DNA of 64,000 nucleotides from Clostridium sp. UBA4548. GTDB taxonomy: Bacteria > Bacillota > Clostridia > Clostridiales > Clostridiaceae. Position numbers and translations under genes: made by a program. This document shows, in pieces, positions 36,002-44,587 of this stretch. The notes below the pieces were generated by a model. The model ran no database searches, was not told the DNA's origin, and saw only the letters and a list, made by a program, of their open reading frames with translations. The stretch is taken from contig NZ_DGLI01000021.1 in NCBI RefSeq assembly GCF_002387895.1, positions 320,716 through 384,715 of the forward strand, given 5' to 3'. Position 1 is the stretch's first letter. The number at the start of each line of letters is the position of its first letter.

Positions 36002-36661
36002 GTGAGGAAAAAACAATTTATAGTTATTGGATTAGGAAGATTTGGTACTTCTGTGGCGGAAACCCTATATGGGTTAGGAAATGATGTTCTTGCTGTGGAT
36101 TCAGATGAAGAAATAGTTCAGAATATATCAGAAAGAGTTACACATGCAGTTCAATTAGATGCAAATGATGAAAATAGCTTAAGGGCGTTAGGAATTAGCA
36201 ACTTTGATGTAGCAATTATAAGTATTGGTTCCGATATTCAAGCAAGTATTTTAGCTACATTGTTAGTAAAGGAAATGGGTGTTAAGCATATAATTACTAA
36301 AGCAAATGATGCCTTACATGCAAAGGTGCTTTATAAAATAGGTGCTAATAGAGTTATATTCCCTGAAAGAGACATGGGAGTAAGAGTTGCACATAATCTA
36401 TGTTCTTCAAATATACTAGATTATATAGAGCTTTCACCAGATTTTAGTATTGCTGAAATTGCTGCTCCAAGTGACTGGGAAAACCGCAGCTTAATAGAGT
36501 TGAATCTTAGAGCTACCTATGGAATAAATGTAGTGGCAATAAAAAGAAGCAATGAAATAGATGTTTCTCCATCACCAGATGAAGTTGTGTTGCCAGGAGA
36601 CATTATAGTAGCAATTGGTGGTACTCAAGAATTAAATAATATAGAAACTCTAGTTAGGTAA
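36002..36661 (+). CDS. ktrA: Potassium uptake regulatory subunit (TrkA/KtrA family)
   Basis: The 219-residue peripheral protein has an N-terminal Rossmann domain VIGLGRFGTSVAE that binds nucleotides and a C-terminal TrkA-C domain from about residue 140. It gates KtrB. The GTG at 36002 is used; an earlier GTG falls in the GAAGGTG ribosome site. Downstream spoU is 12 bases away. Confidence 0.94.
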   Translation: MRKKQFIVIGLGRFGTSVAETLYGLGNDVLAVDSDEEIVQNISERVTHAVQLDANDENSLRALGISNFDVAIISIGSDIQASILATLLVKEMGVKHIITKANDALHAKVLYKIGANRVIFPERDMGVRVAHNLCSSNILDYIELSPDFSIAEIAAPSDWENRSLIELNLRATYGINVVAIKRSNEIDVSPSPDEVVLPGDIIVAIGGTQELNNIETLVR

Positions 36662-36673
36662 GGGGAGGTTGTT

Positions 36674-37462
36674 TTGCAACTAATAACCAGCAAAGATAAT
36701 AATCTCATTAAAGAAACTAAAAAGTTAAAGGAAAAAAAGTACAGAAATGAAAAGGGATTATTTATAATAGAAGGATTTAGATTCTTAGAGGAAGCATTAA
36801 AATCCTCCTTTTCAATTGAAAGTATATTTATAAGTGAAAATTCATTGTCAAAGTTTCAGGAGTATTTCATAGATAGCCACATTAAGAAAGAAACAAAGCT
36901 AATTCAAGTTACTGAAGGAATTTTTAAAACTATAAGTTGTACAGATAACCCTCAGGGAGTTTTAGCTTTAGTAAAAATGGATGCTAAAAAAGTTCATAAA
37001 GATAAAGGAACTTATGTTTTAGTAGATAAAATTCAAGATCCTGGAAACTTGGGAACGATTATAAGAACCGCTCATGCGGCAGAGTGTAGTGGAGTGATTC
37101 TAACAAAGGGTACTGTGGATTTGTATAATGAAAAAACCCTAAGATCTACCATGGGGTCAATTTTTAACATTCCAATCATAGAAGATTTGGATTTATCTTT
37201 TACAAAGGAACTAAAAGATAATGGATACAAATTAGTATGTAGCTCCCTAGATACAGAGTATAACTTTTATGACATTGATTTTAATGAAAGCTTAATTATT
37301 TCTGTTGGAAATGAAGGTAATGGAATAAGTGAGGAACTCTATAATATCAGTGATATAAAAGTTAAAATACCAATGCCTGGTGGAGCGGAATCCCTAAATG
37401 CAGCAGTGGCAGCTTCAATAATGATATATGAAGGAGTAAGGCAAAAATCCATAAATAGTTAA
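36674..37462 (+). CDS. SpoU/TrmH family RNA 2'-O-ribose methyltransferase
   Basis: A 262-residue enzyme. The N-terminal 90 residues are the substrate-binding domain (NEKGLFIIEGFRFLEEAL). The SPOUT motifs are DPGNLGTIIRTA, SVGNEGNGIS and PMPGGAESLNAAVA. It probably methylates a 23S rRNA ribose; the exact position is not known. TTG start at 36674 with GGGGAGG upstream. Third gene of a ktrB-ktrA-spoU operon; in other Clostridia this gene often lies immediately before pheST. Confidence 0.9.
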   Translation: MQLITSKDNNLIKETKKLKEKKYRNEKGLFIIEGFRFLEEALKSSFSIESIFISENSLSKFQEYFIDSHIKKETKLIQVTEGIFKTISCTDNPQGVLALVKMDAKKVHKDKGTYVLVDKIQDPGNLGTIIRTAHAAECSGVILTKGTVDLYNEKTLRSTMGSIFNIPIIEDLDLSFTKELKDNGYKLVCSSLDTEYNFYDIDFNESLIISVGNEGNGISEELYNISDIKVKIPMPGGAESLNAAVAASIMIYEGVRQKSINS

Positions 37463-37485
37463 TTAAATCCATACTTATAAATAAC

Positions 37486-37514
37486 TTGATATTTGTGAGT
37501 AAAGTATGTATAAT
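37486..37514 (+). promoter_or_regulatory. Promoter of the pheST leader
   Basis: TTGATA 37486-37491 and TATAAT 37509-37514 with a 17-base spacer. Confidence 0.8.
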
Positions 37515-37520
37515 ATAGAG

Positions 37521-37895
37521 AAACAATTATGAAGGTTAAAAGCTTTTAAAGTTTAAACTATAGAAGCTAAATTAAGCTTATTGCTTACATAATAATCTAA
37601 GTTGTTTTTCTAAGCTTTTAAAGCTTAGAGTAAAAGTCTATGAAATATTATAAATAAATTAAACTATGATAGAGAGAGTAAGTATGTAGAAGCAATCAGG
37701 GAGAGAAGGTCGTAGACTGCAAGCCTTCTTTTGGGAATATATACTGAAGTTCACTCTTGAGTTCTAACTATGAAATAGTAGTAGTAGTTGGCGGCTAATG
37801 GTCGATAAAAAAGCTAAGTGGGTCTTTGTTTAAAGTCCAATTAGGGTGGTACCGCGGATTTTCCGTCCCTTTTCAGGGGCGGTTTTTATTTTTTT
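37521..37895 (+). promoter_or_regulatory. Phenylalanine T-box leader with terminator (pheST)
   Basis: The T-box block AGGGTGGTACCGCGG is at 37843-37857. A terminator follows, CCGTCCC 37863-37869 with GGGGCGG 37876-37882 and a T-run. The specifier codon is TTC at 37750-37752 in the GAAG-TTC-AC context, matching tRNA-Phe (GAA). About 150 bases precede stem I; part of them forms an extra hairpin (CTAAGC/GCTTAG). It regulates pheS and pheT by tRNA-Phe charging. Confidence 0.92.
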
Positions 37896-38202
37896 GTAAG
37901 TTAACTTGAAGTTGATTTATCTATAAGATTTCTTTAAAAGTGATATTCTAAAGATGATATCTTATTTAGGAGTATTCTGAAGGAAAACTTTTCACATGCT
38001 CAGTGGCATTTAATGAGGGGTAAAATTAGATGTTTTAACTAGAAGTCTATTTATGAAAATAATACACAGTCAGGTACTAAATCATTTATATTTGTTAACA
38101 ATTTAAGTAAGGTGTCTTCAAAAAATGAATAAGTCAGTATGCTTGTTATTTGTTGCAGATACTTAATACATAAAATAATTATTTATGAAGGGAGAAAAGG
38201 AA
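37896..38202. other. Region between the Phe T-box and pheS
   Basis: After the T-box terminator there are about 300 bases before pheS, longer than usual. Bases 38108-38167 are a family 2 repeat. GAAGGAAAACTTTTCACAT around 37979 resembles sequence at 5538 and 23117. Confidence 0.4.
38108..38167 (+). repeat. MITE-like repeat, family 2, copy 1
   Basis: It begins TAAGGTGTCTTCAAAAAATGA, contains AAGTCAGTATG, and closes AGATACTTAA, so its ends form a terminal inverted repeat. It lies about 30 bases ahead of the pheS start. Related to 39255-39367 (opposite strand) and 49979-50053. Confidence 0.55.
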
Positions 38203-39222
38203 ATGAAAGAGCAATTGGAAGCTATAAAAGTTTCTGCTTTAGAAGAATTAAGTAAGGTAAATGAAAAAGCAGAATTAGAGAATATTAGAGTTAAGTATTT
38301 AGGTAAAAAGGGAGAACTTACTGCAATATTAAGAGGTATGGGTAAGTTATCTGCTGAGGAGAGACCCTTAGTAGGAAAAGTAGCAAATGAGGTTAGAGAA
38401 GCTCTAGAAAATGAAATAACTGCTAAAATGGAAGATATGAAAAACAAAGAAAAAGAGGAAAGACTTAAGAGCGAAATTATAGATATTTCTATGCCTGGGA
38501 AAAAACAGGTTATAGGAAAAAGACATCCTATAGATTTAACCCTTGAAAGAATAAATGATATATTTTTATCTATGGGCTTTTCTATAGAGGAAGGACCAGA
38601 GGTAGAGTATGATTACTATAACTTTGAGGCTTTAAATATTCCAAAGGACCACCCAGCAAGAGGCGAACAAGACACTTTTTATATTAATGATAACATGGTG
38701 TTAAGAACACAGACTTCTCCAATACAAATTAGAACTATGGAAAATCAAAAGCCACCAATAAAGATGATAGCACCAGGAAAAGTGTATCGTTCAGATGCAG
38801 TTGATGCAACGCACTCACCAATATTTTATCAAATTGAAGGCTTAGTTATAGATAAAGGAGTTACCTTTGCTGACTTAAAGGGTACTCTAGAAATGTTTAC
38901 ACAAAAAATGTTTGGAGATGAGATGAAAACTAAATTTAGACCACATCATTTCCCATTCACGGAGCCTTCAGCAGAACTTGATGCTACTTGTTTTGTATGC
39001 ATGGGAGAAGGTTGTAAAGTATGTAAGGGTAGCGGTTGGATAGAACTTTTAGGCTGTGGTATGGTACATCCTAACGTTTTAAGAAATTGTGGAATAGACC
39101 CTGAGGTTTACAGTGGCTTTGCCTTTGGATTTGGCTTAGATAGAATTACAATGTTAAAGTATGGAATAGATGATATAAGACTTTTATACGAAAGTGATAT
39201 GAGATTCTTAGATCAATTTTAG
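38203..39222 (+). CDS. pheS: Phenylalanyl-tRNA synthetase alpha subunit
   Basis: The 339-residue class II catalytic subunit charges tRNA-Phe with PheT as an alpha2-beta2 tetramer. An N-terminal coiled coil (residues 1-85) binds tRNA. Class II motif 2 has VYRSDAVDATHSPIFYQIEG and motif 3 has GFAFGFGLDRI. The ATG at 38203 follows GGGAGAAAAGG; an ATG at 38185 would contain that site. It is bracketed by inverted copies of repeat family 2. Confidence 0.98.
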   Translation: MKEQLEAIKVSALEELSKVNEKAELENIRVKYLGKKGELTAILRGMGKLSAEERPLVGKVANEVREALENEITAKMEDMKNKEKEERLKSEIIDISMPGKKQVIGKRHPIDLTLERINDIFLSMGFSIEEGPEVEYDYYNFEALNIPKDHPARGEQDTFYINDNMVLRTQTSPIQIRTMENQKPPIKMIAPGKVYRSDAVDATHSPIFYQIEGLVIDKGVTFADLKGTLEMFTQKMFGDEMKTKFRPHHFPFTEPSAELDATCFVCMGEGCKVCKGSGWIELLGCGMVHPNVLRNCGIDPEVYSGFAFGFGLDRITMLKYGIDDIRLLYESDMRFLDQF

Positions 39223-39254
39223 GCATATGAAAATAAATAATAAGTTAAAGAGGT

Positions 39255-39367
39255 TAAGGATATTTTAAGTTCACAAACAAGTCTTGTGTTCATAAGCAAG
39301 CCTTGTGTTCACAAGTAAGCTTATGCCGACTAGGACACTGACTTATTTATTTTTTAAAGATGCCCTA
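39255..39367 (-). repeat. MITE-like repeat, family 2, copy 2 (inverted), inside pheS-pheT gap
   Basis: Read on the minus strand it starts TAGGGCATCTTTAAAAAATA and continues with AAGTCAGTG, the same blocks as copies 1 and 3. On the plus-strand left side the element holds three 18-19-base tandem units. Confidence 0.55.
39269..39324 (+). repeat. Three imperfect 19-bp tandem repeats
   Basis: Units at 39269-39287, 39288-39306 and 39307-39324 follow GTTCACAAGCAAGCCTTGT with a few changes each. There is no spacer between units, so it is a minisatellite-type array and not CRISPR. Confidence 0.75.
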
Positions 39368-39403
39368 ATTAAAAAAATTACTTAAATTAAAGGAGGAAGA
39401 AAC

Positions 39404-41788
39404 ATGAAGGTTCCAGTTAAATGGCTTAAAGATTATGTTGATATAAAAGTTTCACCAAAGGAATTAGCGGATGCCCTAACTTTATCAGGGTCAAAGGTTG
39501 AGGAGTTAATTACTTCAGGAGATGAAATCTCCAATGTAGTTACGGGAAAAATAACAAAAATTGAAAAGCATCCAGATGCAGATGCTTTAGTAGTATGTCA
39601 AGTAGATATTAATAAAGAAGAACCTATTCAAATTGTTACTGCTGCGAAAAATATGAAGGAACAAGATATAATTCCCGTGGCATTACATGGCTCAACCTTA
39701 CACGGTGGATTAAAAATCAAAAAAGGAAAACTAAGAGGAGTAGTGTCTAATGGTATGTTCTGTTCTGAAGAAGAACTAGGCATAGCAGGAGATGAGCCAG
39801 TTCACGGCTTAATGATATTGCCACAAGATACTCCAATAGGAAAGGATATTAAAGAAGTTTTAAATCTTCAAAGTGCAGTAATTGATTTTGAAATAACTTC
39901 GAATAGACCAGACTGCTTAAGTGTAGTAGGTATGGCAAGGGAAACAGCAGCAACTCTAGGAACAACTTATAACATGCCAAACACAACCTTTACAGCTGCT
40001 TGCAAAGAAGATGTAACTGCTAGCTATAAAGTTGAGATTAAAGATGAATTATGCAGAAGATATATGCTTAAAGGCGTTAAGAATATTAAAATAGCTCCAT
40101 CACCACAATGGCTGCAAGAAAGACTTCTTGAAGCGGATATAAGACCAATAAACAACATAGTGGATATAACTAACTTTGTTATGATAGAGCTTGGTCAGCC
40201 AATGCATGCTTTTGACGTAAGAGAAATAACTACTAACACTATTGTAGTTGAAAGAGCTGAAGAGGGAGAAAAATTCACTACCTTAGATGAAGTTGAAAGA
40301 ACTTTAGATAACAATGTATTAAATATAAAAGATGGAGAGAAAACCATAGGCCTTGCAGGTATAATGGGAGGTCTTAACTCTGAGGTTAAGGAAGATACCA
40401 CTATGGTAGTACTTGAGTTTGCTAATTTTGATGGAACTAATATTAGAAATTCTTCTAAAAAATTAGGTTTAAGAACTGAAGCTTCCTCTAAATTTGAAAA
40501 GGATTTAGATCCAAACCTAGTAGAAGTAGCTATGAAAAGAACTTGTGCTTTAATACAGGAACTAGGAGCAGGAGAAGTGATGGAAGGGGTTATAGATATT
40601 TATCCCAACCCTAAAAAATCACATTTCTTAGAAGTTGACTCAGTTTGGGTAAATAAATTTTTAGGAAGCAATATATCTAAGGAAGATATGAAAAAATACT
40701 TAGATAGTTTAGATTTAAACACAACTATATCTGGCGATATGCTTATTGTAGAATGCCCAACTTTTAGAAGTGATTTAAATATAAAAGAGGATATTGCTGA
40801 GGAAATAGCAAGAATTTATGGATATAATAACTTTAAATCAACTCTAGCAAGCTGTGACACTACAAAGGGTGGAAAATCTTTAAAGCAAAGCCTTGAAGAT
40901 AAGGTAGTAAACACTCTTGTAAATAGTGGGTTAAATCAATCCATCAGCTATTCTTTTGTAAGTACTAAAATATTTGATAAATTACTATTCCCAGAGGATA
41001 GCAGGTTAAGAAATGCAGTGGAAATTAGAAATCCACTAGGAGAAGATTTTAAAATCATGAGAACTACAACCCTAGCATCCATGATGGAATCTCTAGGAAG
41101 AAATTATGCAAAGAGTAATGAAGAAGCCATGCTTTTTGAAATTGGTAAGGTTTATATAAAAAATGAAGATGAAAACAAATTACCAGAGGAGAGAAATATA
41201 GTAACTTTAGGCATGTATGGTAATTTAGATTATTTAGAGCTTAAAGGAGTTGTGGAAAATATACTACATTCCTTAGGAATAAATAATCCATCCTTTAAAA
41301 GAGAAAGTAGTAACCCAAGTTTCCATCCTGGAAAAACTGCAGCTCTTTATGTAGGTAAGGATTATATTGGAGCTTTAGGAGAAATGCACCCAGATGTGGC
41401 TAATAACTATGGTATGGATGTAAGATGTTTCATTGCAGAGCTAAACTTAGACTTATTAATGAAGAATTCAAAGATGGACAGAAAGTATAAGGCTCTTCCT
41501 AAATTCCCAGCAGTTACTAGAGATATAGCGCTTCTTGTAGAGGATGAAGTACTAGTGCAAGATATAGAAGACACTATTAAAAAGCAAGGTGGGGGAATTC
41601 TTGAAAGCGTTAAGCTCTTTGACGTTTACAAGGGTAAACAAATCCCAGAAGGTAAAAAGAGTATCGCTTACTCAATAGTGTATAGAAATAGTGAAAAAAC
41701 TTTAACAGATAATGAAGTTGCCAAGGTTCATGATAAGATATTAAGAAGTCTTGAGCATAAGCTTGGAGCTGAACTTAGACAAATGTAA
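39404..41788 (+). CDS. pheT: Phenylalanyl-tRNA synthetase beta subunit
   Basis: The 794-residue partner of PheS. Residues 40-150 form the tRNA-binding OB domain (EKHPDADALVVCQVD), the B3/B4 editing domain follows (about 200-370), then B5 near 405-475, a core around 480-690 and the C-terminal ferredoxin-like anticodon-binding domain (KFPAVTRDIALLV onward). Normal length. AGGAGG precedes the ATG. The 181-base gap to pheS is unusual and contains repeats. Confidence 0.98.
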   Translation: MKVPVKWLKDYVDIKVSPKELADALTLSGSKVEELITSGDEISNVVTGKITKIEKHPDADALVVCQVDINKEEPIQIVTAAKNMKEQDIIPVALHGSTLHGGLKIKKGKLRGVVSNGMFCSEEELGIAGDEPVHGLMILPQDTPIGKDIKEVLNLQSAVIDFEITSNRPDCLSVVGMARETAATLGTTYNMPNTTFTAACKEDVTASYKVEIKDELCRRYMLKGVKNIKIAPSPQWLQERLLEADIRPINNIVDITNFVMIELGQPMHAFDVREITTNTIVVERAEEGEKFTTLDEVERTLDNNVLNIKDGEKTIGLAGIMGGLNSEVKEDTTMVVLEFANFDGTNIRNSSKKLGLRTEASSKFEKDLDPNLVEVAMKRTCALIQELGAGEVMEGVIDIYPNPKKSHFLEVDSVWVNKFLGSNISKEDMKKYLDSLDLNTTISGDMLIVECPTFRSDLNIKEDIAEEIARIYGYNNFKSTLASCDTTKGGKSLKQSLEDKVVNTLVNSGLNQSISYSFVSTKIFDKLLFPEDSRLRNAVEIRNPLGEDFKIMRTTTLASMMESLGRNYAKSNEEAMLFEIGKVYIKNEDENKLPEERNIVTLGMYGNLDYLELKGVVENILHSLGINNPSFKRESSNPSFHPGKTAALYVGKDYIGALGEMHPDVANNYGMDVRCFIAELNLDLLMKNSKMDRKYKALPKFPAVTRDIALLVEDEVLVQDIEDTIKKQGGGILESVKLFDVYKGKQIPEGKKSIAYSIVYRNSEKTLTDNEVAKVHDKILRSLEHKLGAELRQM

Positions 41789-41858
41789 TTAGTATTTTAT
41801 ATGGAAAGTTATAAATTCTTATGTAAATTGATTTAAGTTAATTTAAAGTGTTACATTA

Positions 41859-41927
41859 AAACCCTAGAAAATTATAAAATGCAACATAAAAAAGGCATTT
41901 TAGATATTCTAGGGTTTTGTTATTATA
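41859..41927 (+). terminator. Terminator of pheST
   Basis: AAAACCCTAGA pairs with TCTAGGGTTTT; an inner AAAATGC/GCATTTT extends the stem; TTGTTATT follows. Confidence 0.8.
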
Positions 41928-42096
41928 TTTTAAATATAATGATTAAAATTAGGGCATATATGAAGGAAATCTTTAATATTCATTAAAAATTATATAAAAC
42001 TTAAGTAGTTTTTGTAGATTTTACTATAATTATAGTTCAATAAAAATACTTTCTATGTTAGAATATAGTTAACTATATATTTAAGAGGGTGTTTTT

Positions 42097-42723
42097 GTGA
42101 ACATTATTACTGTTAGGATAAATGGAATGGAGTATAATCTTAAAGCAGAAGAAAATGATGCTTATTTACATATGGTAGCTCGTTATGTGGATAAAAAAAT
42201 ATCCACTCTAATGGAAAATAATCCAAAAATAAGTCGCCCAGATGCAACAATTCTTGCTGCATTGAATCTTGGGGATGAGTCTTTTAAGAGTAGAGAAGCC
42301 TATGAAAGACTTAATGAGAATTATAAAACTTTACTTAATGAACAAAAGAGTTTAATATCAGAAATAGAGAGATTAAAAGCTGCTTTAGAGGGAATTTCTA
42401 TGCAGAAGGTGGATCTTGAGTCAAAATTAAGTAATTCAGAAAACTTACAGCAGGATTCTCTTAAGGAAGAATTAAAAAGCATGAGCGAACAAATGGATAT
42501 AATGAAAGCCATAGTTAAAGAAGTTCAAGAAGAAAATCAAAAGCTGAAAGAAGAAAACGAGAGAAATGCAACCTATAATAAAATGTTGTTTTCAGAAAAA
42601 AGAAGACTCGGTGATGAAGTTTGTGATAAGAACAGAAAGATAAAAGACCTTCTCAAGGAAGTTGAAGTTAAAAATATCGAAATTTTACATGAAAAGCATA
42701 AAAAAATTCCCTTCTTAAAATAG
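42097..42723 (+). CDS. zapA: Cell division protein ZapA family
   Basis: The product is 208 residues. The N-terminal 75 residues fit ZapA (MEYNLKAEENDAYLHMVARYVDKKI), which bundles FtsZ. The remaining 120 residues are a long coiled coil rich in E, K and L, longer than in Bacillus ZapA. GTG start with GAGGGTG. Downstream of mutS2-type blocks in many Firmicutes; here it is between pheST and a glycosyltransferase. Confidence 0.85.
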   Translation: MNIITVRINGMEYNLKAEENDAYLHMVARYVDKKISTLMENNPKISRPDATILAALNLGDESFKSREAYERLNENYKTLLNEQKSLISEIERLKAALEGISMQKVDLESKLSNSENLQQDSLKEELKSMSEQMDIMKAIVKEVQEENQKLKEENERNATYNKMLFSEKRRLGDEVCDKNRKIKDLLKEVEVKNIEILHEKHKKIPFLK

Positions 42724-42768
42724 ATGCATGGAAAAATGCCTTAAATGGTGTTTTTCTGTGCATTTTGT
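42724..42768 (+). terminator. Terminator after zapA
   Basis: ATGCATGGAAAAATGCC pairs with GGTGTTTTTCTGTGCATT around TTAAAT; T-rich afterwards. Confidence 0.75.
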
Positions 42769-42840
42769 TTTGTAATTGTGATAATTAAAAACCAACTGGC
42801 ATAGTTATATCTTAAAGGTAGATTACTAGGGGGATATGGA

Positions 42841-43827
42841 ATGAAGGTATTACTATGTGCAAGAGGGGATTATCTGAAAAATACTGCAGGAGACACAACT
42901 ATTCTGCTTAAGATATATGATTACTTAAAGGATTTAGGAATAAGGGTAGATATAGCCTGCAGTGATGATGATTATGATTATAGCAGTTATGATATTGTCC
43001 ATTTGTTTGATATAAAAAGTATTTTTGATTCTTATAAACATTTTAAAGGGGCTAGTAGCTATAAAAATAAGCTTGTAGTATCTCCTTTTTATTTCAACAT
43101 GAGTAAATTTTACACCCATATTGAAGATATTGACAGATTGAGACTGTGGAATAATTGCAAAACATACAGAGAAGAACTGCTAAACAGGAGCAAGCTAATA
43201 ATATGCAATAGCCATTATGAAAAGGATGCTTTGCTAAAGGATTTTGATCTAGGCGATAAGTTTAGGGTTATTCATAATGGAGTTGATTTAGAATATGAAG
43301 ATATACCATTATATAATTTTAAAGAAAGATATAGCCTAGATAAGTATGTGGTTTCTGTTGGAAGAATATGTGCTGCTAAAAATCAGCTCACCCTAAGTAA
43401 GTTATGTCATGAACTAGGGATAACCCTAGTTTTAATTGGGCCTGTTGCTGAAAAAGTTTATTTAAGAAAATGTTTACAATATGATAATGTAAAGTATTTA
43501 GGCTTTATGGATAGTTACAATGTGTATAATGCTTATAAGTTTGCAAAGGTTCATGTGCTTCCAAGTTTTGCAGAGGTAACCAGTCTTTCTTCCTTAGAAG
43601 CAGCAGCCAGTGGCACTAATATTGTAGTGACAGAAGAAGGAGCATCAAGGGAGTATTTTAAGGATATGGGTATATATTGCAATCCTTATGATGAAAGCAG
43701 TATTAAAGATGCAATTGTTAAAGGGTATGGAAAAAGAAAGAGCAGTAAATTAAAGGATTATATAGAGGGTAATTTCACCTGGAAAAAGGCTATAGAGGAA
43801 ATATATAAAAGCTATTTGGAGTTATAA
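42841..43827 (+). CDS. Glycosyltransferase family 4 protein
   Basis: The product is 328 residues with a GT-B fold. The second half has the GT4 donor-site pattern: VSVGRICAAKNQLTL, then SFAEVTSLSSLEAAASGTNIV with the nucleotide-sugar-binding E-x7-E like arrangement (PSFAEVTSLSSLEA). No membrane segment. The acceptor is unknown and no other sugar genes lie near. GGGGG lies before the ATG. Confidence 0.82.
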   Translation: MKVLLCARGDYLKNTAGDTTILLKIYDYLKDLGIRVDIACSDDDYDYSSYDIVHLFDIKSIFDSYKHFKGASSYKNKLVVSPFYFNMSKFYTHIEDIDRLRLWNNCKTYREELLNRSKLIICNSHYEKDALLKDFDLGDKFRVIHNGVDLEYEDIPLYNFKERYSLDKYVVSVGRICAAKNQLTLSKLCHELGITLVLIGPVAEKVYLRKCLQYDNVKYLGFMDSYNVYNAYKFAKVHVLPSFAEVTSLSSLEAAASGTNIVVTEEGASREYFKDMGIYCNPYDESSIKDAIVKGYGKRKSSKLKDYIEGNFTWKKAIEEIYKSYLEL

Positions 43828-43963
43828 GTTTTCAAGAGAATGAGATGTTTGAAATAGAATGTAGCTGTGTTAGAACAAATAACTTAGTATATACAAATAT
43901 TTTTAATATACAATGCAGACTATCTAGAGATTTAATTTTAAAATAAATTTTATTATAAATTAG

Positions 43964-44016
43964 ATAAGGGACTTCTCCAAGTGCAGTTTATGCATTATGA
44001 GACAGTCCCTTTTTAT
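43964..44016 (+). terminator. Terminator after the glycosyltransferase gene
   Basis: AAGGGAC 43966-43972 pairs with GTCCCTT 44005-44011, with short internal pairings, then TTTTATT. Confidence 0.7.
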
Positions 44017-44060
44017 TCTAGTTATTTTATTAAAAGCAAAGGAATTTATTATGAGTAAGC

Positions 44061-44255
44061 TTATTTAGTTCTTTCCATAACAATAGTAGCTTCATTTCCA
44101 TCTACTGAGGAAAATAAAGCTCCGCCACTTCCCTTAACATTTGGCATGATATTAAATAATCTCCAGCCTTCCTTAGCATAATCATTTAAAGTAATTTCAA
44201 GTTCTTCTGGGGTATTTAAATCAAATCTCCATCTGAAAACCTTATATTCATACAT
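44061..44255 (-). CDS. DUF4177 domain protein
   Basis: The 64-residue protein begins MYEYKVFRW and contains LNDYAKEGWRLF, the hallmark of DUF4177 small proteins. The fold is beta-alpha-beta with no known role. AAGGAGATG lies before the ATG. Monocistronic on the minus strand. Confidence 0.8.
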   Translation of the reverse strand: MYEYKVFRWRFDLNTPEELEITLNDYAKEGWRLFNIMPNVKGSGGALFSSVDGNEATIVMERTK

Positions 44256-44587
44256 TGATAAACATCTCCTTTAGAATAACTTATATAAAACTTTTCAACA
44301 GTGTAATACAATTATATACAAATTAATGCTAAACTAACAATATATAGAAATAAAAAACAAATTATATTATGTACCAGAGCAAACAGATGATTAAAAATAT
44401 AAAACAGAGTATAACCTTAAACAGGTACATTAAATAGAAAAGTTGGTTAAAACTAAAGAAGAAAACCAAATTAAACTATAAGAGACTGCCTTATTTGGTA
44501 GTTTTACTATAATTTGTACAAGTACATTACCTTGTTTTATATTCACAGTATTGTATAATTATAGGTATGGCAATAGGAGAGATGAAT
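44256..44587. other. Intergenic region upstream of the U32 gene
   Basis: AT-rich. Weak inverted repeats (ACCAAAT/ATTTGGT near 44466-44502) occur. A TATAAT is at 44554-44559 with TTGTTT 16 bases before it, a candidate promoter with a very short leader. Confidence 0.35.

Noticed and set aside
39269..39324. CRISPR array
   Set aside because: The units abut without spacers and number only three; no cas genes are present.
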